Origin: Prorocentrum cordatum
Lineage: Eukaryota; Sar; Dinophyceae; Prorocentrales; Prorocentraceae
Direction of reading: 5' to 3'
DNA length: 27,500 nucleotides
Assembly: GCA_963575745.1 (NCBI GenBank)
Contig: CAUYUJ010021045.1
Coordinates: forward strand, 115,629 to 143,128
A program made the position numbers and the translations under genes. A model generated the notes under the pieces. That model made no database searches. It had not been told where the DNA came from and saw only the letters and a program-made list of their open reading frames with translations. Below are positions 8,447 through 15,821 of this stretch, piece after piece. Position 1 is the first letter of the stretch, and each line of letters opens with the position of its first letter.

Positions 8447-9688
8447 TCAGGTTGCTGTCCCCCTGCACGCGCATGCGGATGCTGCTGCAGCCTGCTCTGG
8501 TGCAGGGGGAGGTGCCTGGGACGCTGCACGTCGAGCTCGCTCCCTGACGTTCTCGCCACCTCCAGCAGCCCCGGCTGTGATCGTACACGAAGATCCAGAA
8601 GCTGGAGCTCCTGTCCTTGGAGCTGCCGCCGCTGCTGCTCCCTGTGCTGCGTCTCCTCCACCTGCAGCTTGATCCTCTCCTTCTGCTGCTTTACGTCGTT
8701 TCTTCCCCAACCTTTCCATGTGCTGCGCGTGCTGCTGCTTGATAGTGCCCAACTGGCTGATGATACCGCCGAAGGCTTCCTTAGTGACCCTGGCGATGTG
8801 TGCCTTGAACTCGTTCGGTCTGTCGCGCAGAATCTGCTTGTCGCCTTCTGTGACCACGTACTCGTCCTCAGGCACGCTGAAGATCTCCCCAGCGTCCACG
8901 AACTCGAGACAGTCCAACTTGCCGTCCACGATATCGCGAAGCTTAAGCCCAGTAGGCTGAGGAGTAACCACCTTCTTATCGCACACTGAGCTGTGTAATT
9001 GGTCCACCAAGGCTTTGTGCTGCGCGTCGGCCTCCTCGAGCTCGCTCGAGAGCTGTTGGACAACTGCGGCCTTCTCGTTACACCAGGCTCTCCACTTCTC
9101 CAACTTGTCGATTTCGCCGTTGAGCTTCTTCTCGAGGAACTGAACTCGCTGATGGGCTGCGGTGGCCCTCTGCTGGAGCGGCTTCTCCTCGGGCACTTTG
9201 TTGGCCGCGCGGAGCCGCTCCAGCGCGACCTTGTACTGGCTGGCTGCGGCCACATCACCAAAGCGATTGGCCAAGGACACCATGCGCTCGAGCTCCTCCT
9301 CGCTGAGCGCCTCCCCAGTCGGGATCGGCTGGGATCCTGGCTGCAGGGCTGGCGGCCCGTTCGCCCAAGCTCCCTAACGATCGAGTTCGGGATCACTGGG
9401 CTCGGGCCTCGGCGCCTTGCAGTGCTTGCAGAACCAGTAGCTCTCCAAGTTCTTTCCACATTGACAGTGTCCGCACTTCCAGAAGGTCTGCTGCTGGTTG
9501 CCCTGGCCTCCTTTGCCTCCTTTGCCTCCACCTTTGGCAGAAGTGTCTTGGAAGAACTGAGTGTGGCCGCCAGCTCCTTTTCCATAGCCTTTGTTGCCCT
9601 TGTCGTTCCCCGTGTATCTCAAGCCTGCATACCATGCGTCATTGCGCTCGTTGGCGCGGCGCTGCCATGGCGGCGTGGCTGGGGCCAT
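8447..9688 (-). pseudogene. LINE ORF1: zinc motif plus coiled coil, interrupted by an in-frame TAG
   Basis: ATG at 9686-9688, TGA at 8447-8449, one frame throughout, broken once by TAG at 9374-9376. The first 104 residues hold a Gly/Lys-rich stretch (about 28-65) and a cysteine cluster, WKCGHCQCGKN then WFCKHC (Cys72, 75, 77, 87, 90). This is probably a small zinc finger for RNA binding. After the TAG come about 30 codons, then a long charged helical region (ERLRAANKVPEEKPLQQR through QQLSSELEEADAQHKALVDQ) typical of the coiled coil that trimerises LINE ORF1 proteins. A further structured region and an Ala/Pro-rich tail follow. By family analogy the product would coat element RNA. The TAG could be a point mutation or a readthrough site. 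ORF2 lies in the same frame 21 nt downstream, after a second TGA. Confidence 0.7.
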
Positions 9689-9794
9689 CCTGACGACAGG
9701 AAGGCGGGGATGCTGGCAACTGAATCTGGCTCGCTTGTGCAGCGTGCCGTTTTGAAGTTCGCACAGGCAAGGCCCCCGCTCTCGGGTCTAGCGG

Positions 9795-9813
9795 TCTGGG
9801 CCCAAAACGGCTG
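9795..9813 (-). other. Relict dinoflagellate spliced leader at LINE 5' end
   Basis: Sense strand reads CCAGCCGTTTTGGGCCCAG. Aligned to DinoSL with a 2-nt gap (the GT after the first CC), 15 of 19 positions agree, including AGCC and TTTTGG. It sits exactly where the GGA array stops and about 106 nt upstream of the ORF1 ATG, the position expected for a trans-spliced leader copied into cDNA. On its own the match is suggestive. It is strengthened by the perfect leader in the same position at 26921-26941. Confidence 0.55.
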
Positions 9814-9854
9814 GAGGAGGAGGAGGAGGAGGAGGAGGAGGAGGAGGAGGAGGA
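9814..9854. repeat. (GGA)n microsatellite at LINE 5' end
   Basis: About 13 GGA units directly abutting the spliced-leader relic. It has the same polarity as the array at the LINE 3' end. Confidence 0.93.
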
Positions 9855-9984
9855 TAGGTCCACAATCAGCGGGCCCCAGAGGTCTCGACCGCGTCCCCGG
9901 CAGCAGTTGTCCATCTTGGGACCGTGTTTGATGGCGCCGAGATGGAGGAAAAACACCGGAATACAAGCAAACAAGCAAGACATA

Positions 9985-9999
9985 TGATGTTTGAGGATC
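9985..9999. repeat. 15-bp direct repeat, copy 1
   Basis: TGATGTTTGAGGATC, repeated perfectly at 10229-10243. The pair brackets about 230 bp that includes a (CTC)n array. Confidence 0.7.
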
Positions 10000-10054
10000 G
10001 CCCTAAGCGGCCCGCTGAGCGGCTCGCTCCCTCCGCCCCCTCTTTCGTCCGCGT

Positions 10055-10139
10055 CCTCCTCCTCCTCCTCCTCCTCTCCTCTCCTCCTCCTCCTCCTCCT
10101 CCTCCTCCTCCTCCTCCTCCTCCTCCTCCTCCTCCTCCT
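10055..10139. repeat. (CTC)n microsatellite
   Basis: About 28 CTC/TCC units with one small interruption near 10076-10081. Polarity is opposite to 9814-9854. Confidence 0.95.
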
Positions 10140-11009
10140 TCATGGTGGCACAATTCGCTCTAACAGCACCCCCGTTTAGGCCTTTCCGCTAGCGCCGACG
10201 ACCCTTGCCGCGCCGCCAACACAAAAAGTGATGTTTGAGGATCCCCGTCCCACTCTTCTTCATCCTATTCCATGGACGCCAGCCTCCGCAGCTCGCCATA
10301 TGAGGCGGTATTGGGGCCCGTCTTGAGCAGTTGTGGCTGCCTTCTGTGTTTGCTTGGATTACAGCTGGACCGATGTATAAGATCGAAGTCGGTTCGGCGA
10401 GGATGCCCCACTGCTCTTCGTGGTTGGTGGATGTTCTTATGCATCCTGGGGAGGGTACCCTTGGATGTTCTGTGTGCTTGGGCCGACGGAGGGCCTCGTG
10501 TTCTTGAAGGCTGTGCTTCTGGCCGGAGTCCGACTGTAGCCATATGATGGAGAGTACAAGATTGATTACGTACTGGATATCAGTGTCAGTGGTGTGGGCT
10601 CAGATGGGGCGTCGGGGGGCAATACAGGGCACTACCATGTGCAACTGTACCAATCTGTGCGGGGGCACGACCCATTGCACAGGGCGGCAACTAGTGCAGA
10701 TGGAGAAGCTGTACAGATGCGCCCGCGCGAAAACATTACATCGAGCCCGTAAACTGTTGCATCCAGGCACTAACTGTACAAGTCCTACTGCACTTCTTCC
10801 AGCCGCCGCATCTGCGCCCACCTCACCACTCTGGCTGAGAATTGTTGTGATGGCGGGTGGACATGGGGAGCGGGATGGGGGTCCAGAGGAGGAGGAGAAG
10901 GAGGAGGGGGCGACTGTTGCTGGGCGTGGGGGAGCTGGACATGACCTTTGCGGTCTCGATGAAGTTCAGAGGGTGTGCTTCGTTCTGACCTCCCAGCTGG
11001 AATGATATT
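10140..11009. other. No gene recognised
   Basis: An ATG frame of 91 codons on the plus strand (10272-10547) and one of 92 codons on the minus strand overlap each other. Neither has a domain. GC is lower here and short words such as GTGCAACTGTAC recur near 10640. I see no supported gene. Confidence 0.35.
10229..10243. repeat. 15-bp direct repeat, copy 2
   Basis: Perfect copy of TGATGTTTGAGGATC at 9985-9999. Confidence 0.7.
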
Positions 11010-11230
11010 GAAGAGGAGGCGCCCGCGGCGCCGCCGGGAGAGGACACCGCCGCGCTCTTCGGCCGCCCAGCCGGCACAGAGGACCACTCCTGGCCTACGG
11101 CGGCGCAGCTCTCGGCCCGGGGCGGGCTGCTGCCGAAGGCGCCCCGCGGCCGCGCGGCCGCCCGCCGCCGCCGTCGGGGTCGCCGTCGTGGCGCCACCAC
11201 CGGTTCATCGTCCTCCGCCTTCTCATACCC
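11010..11230 (+). other. Candidate host exon or remnant
   Basis: One plus frame (codon GAT at about 11003, then GAA GAG GAG) has near-complete G/C at third positions. Composition is balanced until it becomes Arg-rich and then Ser-rich: EEEAPAAPPGEDTAALFG, then a TEDHSWPTAAQLSARGG stretch and an Arg-rich run. It opens without an ATG just after TGA/TTG-rich sequence, where an AG acceptor could lie, and runs into the TCC array. No domain is recognised. GC-rich noise is the alternative. Confidence 0.25.
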
Positions 11231-11516
11231 CTCCTCGTCCTCCTCCTCCTCCTCCTCCTCCTCCTCCTCCTCCTCCTCCTAACCTCCTATCCTCCTATCC
11301 TCCTATCCTCCTATCCTCCTATCTTCCTATCCTCCTATCCTCCTATCCTCCTATCCTCCTATCCTCCTATCCTCCTATCCTCCTATCCTCCTATCCTCCT
11401 ATCCTCCTATCCTCCTATCCTCCTATCCTCCTATCCTCCTATCCTCCTCCTCCTCCTCCACCTCCTCCTCCACCTCCTCCTCCTCCTCCTCCTCCTCCTC
11501 TCCCCCTCCTCCTCAG
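11228..11516. repeat. (TCC)n, (CCTCCTAT)n octamer, then (TCC)n
   Basis: Pure TCC to about 11281, then about 19-20 copies of the 8-bp unit CCTCCTAT (11284-about 11440) with one C-to-T variant near 11323, then TCC/CCA again. The octamer looks like a TCC array in which a TAT was fixed and amplified. Confidence 0.92.
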
Positions 11517-12270
11517 CTTCCTCCTCCGGCCGCGTCGGCATCGGCGGCGTCGGGGTTGTCGGCCTTGTCAGCGTCGCTGACTTGTTGGCGTCGGTGTCGT
11601 TGTCGGCGCTGTTGGCCCGGTTGTCGGAGTTGCCGGCGTCGTCGTCGCCGCCGTCGCCGTCATCACCGCGTGGAGGTTGTCGGACGTCTTTTGGGCCGCC
11701 GGAGGGCGCCGCCCGTCGGCGTCGCCGTGGTCGGCAGGGGGTCGAGGGCCACGCTGTGCCACCAGGGACGGCCCCCGCCGCCGCGGCTGGATTGGCCTCC
11801 TAAAGTTATCGCCAGAGCGCTCCCTGGGAGAGGTCCGAACTTCGTCTCGTCGGCGTCGTCGGCGTCGGCAGCGTCGGCGGCGTCAGCGTCGGCGTCAACG
11901 AGGCAGGAAGGAGGAGGGGGCCAGCGGGGGAGGAGGAGGAGGAGGAGGAGGAGGAGGAGGAGGAGGAGGTTTTGCTGCGAGAACCCGCTTGTCAGATCCC
12001 TGCCACAGCCAGCCGTCAGTCCAGGCGGCGGCCGGGGGCACACTGCTGAGGTGCTTGCCCGAGAGAAAGTGCGGGTCAGAGCGATCGCGCTCGCTCCCAG
12101 AAGGCGTCGCATTCCCAAACAAGCATGGAACGGGACGCCTCCTCGAGAGCGAGCTGCACTCGGTAAGGATGCCTCGCACGGGCCAGGAGCGAGAAGCGGT
12201 ACGTTGCCCTTGGGTTTGCGGGAGACATCCTGCAGGCGACGATCAGCTTGCATTCCTTTTCGCTCATGAA
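11517..12270. other. GTC/GGC-rich simple sequence and unassigned DNA; no gene
   Basis: Degenerate GTCGGC-like hexamers at about 11525-11680 and 11845-11900, and a (GGA)n array at about 11930-11967. Frames approaching 400 codons on both strands follow from high GC. They overlap each other and show no domain. Confidence 0.45.
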
Positions 12271-12273
12271 AAT

Positions 12274-12358
12274 CTCCTGCAGGCTGCCCTCGCAGGAACG
12301 TTGGGCAGCGGTGAATCCTGCTGCTGGGCTGGGCACCTGGGCAAACGCACCAGGCCCA
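12274..12358. repeat. 85-bp dispersed direct repeat, copy 1
   Basis: Begins CTCCTGCAGGCTGCCCTCGC and ends GCACCAGGCCCA. It matches 12873-12957 with about three substitutions. Copies are 599 bp apart. Confidence 0.88.
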
Positions 12359-12782
12359 CAGCCCAGCAGGACAGCCTGCAGAAGCAGCCAGACAAGACCC
12401 CAAGCCGCATTTGCGGCAGAAGGGTGGCAGAGGGTGGGTTGCTCGGCGCTGCCTGCGCCTCGCCGTGGCGAGCTGCTGCCGTGCTGCAGGGTTTTTTTTG
12501 TGCGGCCAGCCCCTGTCTCGTGCGGGAAGCTGGGCACCCTGCGCCCCCCTTACATCTAGGCTTCGCCCCCCCCGCAGGAGCCTTCCCCCGCGCCTTGCAG
12601 GACGCTTGCCCGAGCCGCCGACCAGCCAGCCAGCCAGGAGGAGGAAGGTGGAGGCGAGCGGGAGGTGAAGCCGCTCGGGCGTGTGAGCCGCAAGCCGCCT
12701 GCTGGAGGCAACGAAGCATCGAGGGTTGCGCTTGCAACCCACGGCGCTCCACGGCGCGTTCATGGGGAACTGCAAAAAAGCA

Positions 12783-12870
12783 TGGAGGCCAGAAGGCGAA
12801 GAGGCACCCATTTGGCACCGGTCACCTTTGGAGATTTTCCTGCCCCCCAAATCGCTGATTTAGGGGCGAT
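12783..12870 (+). repeat. Inverted repeat, left arm
   Basis: The inner 42 bp (12829-12870) are the reverse complement of 14811-14856, with 40 of 42 positions identical and one 4-bp insertion in the right arm. Weaker similarity continues outward to about 12783. The arms enclose about 1.94 kb. Confidence 0.8.
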
Positions 12871-12872
12871 GA

Positions 12873-12957
12873 CTCCTGCAGGCTGCCCTCGCAGGAGCGT
12901 TGGGCAGCAGTGAAGCCTGCTGCTGGGCTGGGCACCTGGGCAAACGCACCAGGCCCA
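12873..12957. repeat. 85-bp dispersed direct repeat, copy 2
   Basis: Second copy. It begins 2 bp inside the left arm of the inverted repeat. Similar small peptides read from both copies are by-products of the DNA duplication. Confidence 0.88.
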
Positions 12958-13349
12958 ATGCACCCAGGGCCCAGCACAGCAGCTGCCATGACACGCCCGT
13001 GTCTGAGACACACGGGGCCCAATGCACAGACAAGGCGTTGTCTGGGGGATGCTTGGGCTGGCCAGCTTCATGAAACAACAGTGAAATGACTTCCGCCGTG
13101 CGAGCCTGTACGTTCTGGCAAAATCGCGCCGCAAATCGACGCGCGATTCGGCTGTGCTTGAGTAACGGCTCCGGGTCTCGGTGTTTTCGGCGCTGCATGC
13201 GTCTTCGAGAATCCCCACACGCCCTGGAACGCCGTGCGCGCCTTCCACGGAACAACAGCGTGCACGCCCAGCACGAGTACTCCTGCATGCAACATCGCCC
13301 CTCTGCGTTTTTCTGCGCGCTTACGAGTGCTACCTGGAGTCTCGCAGCG

Positions 13350-14806
13350 CCGATTGCGATTCCACACCAGCCTGAGCCCGAATGCGCGCAATCGCGGTTG
13401 GATCGTATTTCCAGGCGCACATGCGCGAAGCGCGGTGTCGCGCCCGATAACAGTTCGGGGGGCGCCTGCACTCGCATACCAGGGCAGGCGCGCCTGCGCC
13501 CAAACAGGATCGCAATCCGATTGTGATCCCGGGCGCGCTCGCGCCTGAATGCGCGGAACCGTGCTCCGATTGCAATTCAGGGAACCTCACGCGCCAATGC
13601 GGGGAGTCGCGCAGGATCGCGGTTTAATTGCGACATCAAGCGCGCCTGCTCTCGAATGTGCTGAATTGCCCCGAACGCAGTATCTGGCACAGCTACACCC
13701 CGACAGCGCGGACTCGCGCTGCGATTGCAACACGGGCCCGCGCTCCTCGAACGTACGGCAGCGCGCTCCCATCACAGTTTTGGCGCGCCTGTGCCCAAAC
13801 GCGCAGAGTCGCACCCCGAATGCGAAATTCGGCGCGCTTGCGCCCGAGCGCGCCGAATGTGCAAATTCTTGCCCCGATCGCCATTCTAGACGTTCCTGCA
13901 TACAAGCGCAAGGAAATTCAGGTAAGATTGCGGGCCTGGCGCGCCTGCGCCAGCATGCGCGGACTCGCGCAATGCGATTCCGGCCGCGCCTGTAGCCAAG
14001 TGCACGGCATCGCGCTTCAATTCCGATTCTGGGCGCGCCTGCGCCAGAGTCGATTGCGATTCTGGCCGCGCCTGCGCCCGTGCACGCAGAATCGCGCCCC
14101 GATTGCAACTCCAGACGCGCTTGCGCCCAGATTCGCTGAATCGCGCTCCGATCGCAGTTTTGCGCCCGTGGAGTCGCATTCCGATTGCGATCCCTGCGCG
14201 CTTGCGCCCGCACGCGCGGAATCTCGCCCTTATCGCCATACCTGGCGCAACTGCGCCCGAATGGATGCACGGAATAGCGTTCCCGCGGCAGTTTTTGGGC
14301 GCGCCTGCGCCCGAGGCCTGGAGTCGCGGACGGCGTGCGAAATTTGGCGCGCTTCAGATTGAATGCACCGAATTGCGCGCCGTTAGTAACGGGCGCGTCT
14401 GCGCCTGAAATCGCGCTCTGATCGCAATTATGGACGCTACTGCGCCCAAGCGCATGCGTTCAGGATCGGATTGCGGGTTCATGCGCGCCTGCGCCTGCAT
14501 TGCACGGAATCGCGCTTTGCAATTCCTGCCGCGTCTGCAACCCGCGAAATCGCGCACCAACTCTGATTTTTTTGGTTGACGCTCATGCGCCAGAATGCGC
14601 TTGCATCGCAATCCGATTGCGATTCAGGGCGCGCCTGCGCCTGAATGCGCGAAGTCTCGCCCCGATTGCAATACCAGGCGCGCCAGCGCTCCGATTGTAA
14701 CTGTGGGCCGCCTCCGATTGCGACATCCGGCGCGCTGGCGCCAGAATGCGCTTGCGCCCGAATGCGCTTGCAACATCCAGCGCGCTTGCGCCCGAATGCG
14801 AGAAAT
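13350..14806. repeat. Degenerate GC-rich minisatellite, period about 48 bp
   Basis: Nearly 30 diverged units, each built from GCGCGCCTGCGCCC, a GAATGCGCGGAATCGCGC-like block and CCGATTGCAATTC-like sequence. Spacing is usually 45-55 bp, with several partial units. Because 48 is divisible by three, frames stay open (for example 13628-14362) and give peptides repeating ARLRPNARNRAPIAIP-like motifs. I take these as consequences of the repeat. No start context, domain or codon bias supports a gene. Confidence 0.75.
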
Positions 14807-14810
14807 TTGC

Positions 14811-14890
14811 ATCGCCCCTAAATCGCGCAGCGGTTTGGGGAGCAGGAAAATCTCCAGGAGGACTCGAGTGGTCTCCTCGCTTCCTGGCCT
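14811..14890 (-). repeat. Inverted repeat, right arm
   Basis: Complement of the left arm. Strong over 14811-14856 and weaker to 14890, where TCCTGGCCTC mirrors the left side. Confidence 0.8.
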
Positions 14891-15067
14891 CGGTGGCCTC
14901 TGTGGAATCGCGCTGGTTCACTGCCTGGCAGTGCCCCCGTGGCGCGGCGGATCGTCGCGCTTGCAGCCGGTGGCCGCGTGCGGCTGGTGGATTTGGGCGC
15001 GGGGATGCCACGCCACTTGCTCCTCTCCTTCCTCCAGGCGCGAGTGCGCGAGGATAACCGCGCCTTC

Positions 15068-15255
15068 TGTGAGTCAAACTCACCCCCCAGGAGAGTAGAA
15101 GGTTATTCTATTATGTCCCTGCCCTTGCTTCTGCGCTCTCACCCCTTGTTCTCCCGCAACCGTTTTCTCTCAAACGATTATAGGGCCCTTGGCCTAAGAG
15201 CTACGCCCCTCGCCGCGCGAGGGAAAGATATCCAGCGATTATCTTCCATATCACA
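15068..15255 (+). repeat. Putative 5' LTR (188 bp)
   Basis: Begins TGTGA (15068-15072) and ends TCACA (15251-15255), the short inverted TG...CA termini expected of an LTR. One base after the end lies a sequence starting TGGTAGC. Length and position fit, but no 3' copy is in the window, so this rests on termini and context only. Confidence 0.4.
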
Positions 15256-15256
15256 G

Positions 15257-15274
15257 TGGTAGCTTGGAGCGAGG
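15257..15274 (+). other. Putative tRNA primer-binding site
   Basis: TGGTAGCTTGGAGCGAGG. The first seven bases complement a tRNA 3' end reading GCTACCA (initiator-Met-like). The rest does not obviously fit a tRNA I can recall, so complementarity is limited to the core. Confidence 0.35.
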
Positions 15275-15593
15275 CTCGGTTACCCCAGCGCCGCCGCGCG
15301 CTGTTCACATTGTCCTGCCGGCGCCGCGCGCCGAAGACTCTGCCAAGACGACGCCGCCCAGGCGAGTGATCACGGAATCGAAGGCCAGCGCCTTCCTGCA
15401 GCTGCTGCTGCTCATCGTGGACGTCAGCGACGCCCAGCCCGACGCCCTGCGCGACTCCTACTCTTACAAGGCCGCTAGCGTCTGCGACGCCAGCTACTAC
15501 CTCTCGTTTGATTTCAAGCTCTAGAAGGCCGCTAGCGTCCGCGACGCCAGCTACTATCTGATCGAGGATTTCGGCATCTACACGGTCAAAGCC

Positions 15594-15803
15594 AGCGTCA
15601 GCGACGCCAGGTTCAACCTAGAGAGCGTCAGCGACGCCAGCTTCAACTTAGAGAGCGTCAGCGACGCCAGCTTCAACTTAGAGAGCGTCAGCGACGCCAG
15701 CTTCAACTTGGACAGCGTCAGCGACGCCAGCTTCAACTTAGAGAGCGTCAGCGACGCCAGCTTCAATTTAGAGGACGTCAGCGACGCCCATTTCGACATC
15801 TAC
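15594..15803 (+). repeat. 30-bp tandem repeat in the retrotransposon leader
   Basis: Seven units on an exact 30-bp register; five are nearly identical and the last is diverged. Looser copies of the core lie upstream at about 15421, 15477 and 15534. Each core contains GCGTC-AGC-GACGC, a 5-bp perfect stem with a 3-nt loop. Read in the Gag frame, the unit is SVSDASFNLE. The frame is open across the array back to a TAG at 15522-15524. Confidence 0.93.
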
Positions 15804-15821
15804 AGTTACGCGGTGATCACG

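Larger units (their letters stand above)
3531..9813 (-). mobile_element. Near full-length LINE (APE-type non-LTR retrotransposon) in a GGA/TCC tract
   Basis: In sense orientation the element runs from 9813 to about 3531. It has a degenerate spliced-leader relic, about 106 nt of 5' UTR, ORF1 (zinc motif and coiled coil), ORF2 (AP-like endonuclease, reverse transcriptase, RNase H, C-terminal zinc module) and a direct run into TCC-rich sequence. Both flanks are GGA on the plus strand (3166-3530 and 9814-9854), which suggests insertion into a GGA/TCC array. The RNase H after RT points to the I/Tad/R1-like side of LINE diversity, but I do not assign a clade. No poly(A) tail, LTR or clear target-site duplication is visible; the repeat would hide the last. 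Three stop codons in an otherwise continuous frame make autonomous activity unlikely without readthrough. Confidence 0.85.

Noticed and set aside
11663-12858. Two opposed frames of about 395 codons
   Set aside because: They overlap on opposite strands in GC-rich DNA, show no domain, and include GGA arrays and dispersed repeats.
13628-14362. 244-codon Arg/Ala/Pro-rich frame
   Set aside because: A translation of the minisatellite of about 48 bp. Other frames are also open across it.
15264-15524. 86-codon leader frame before the repeats
   Set aside because: No ATG (it would start at TTG) and no domain. It is in frame with Gag but closed by TAG at 15522-15524. Treated as leader, not a gene.
15594-15803. 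Regular 30-bp repeats suggesting a CRISPR array
   Set aside because: Units are contiguous with no unique spacers, lie in a retrotransposon leader and are in a eukaryote.
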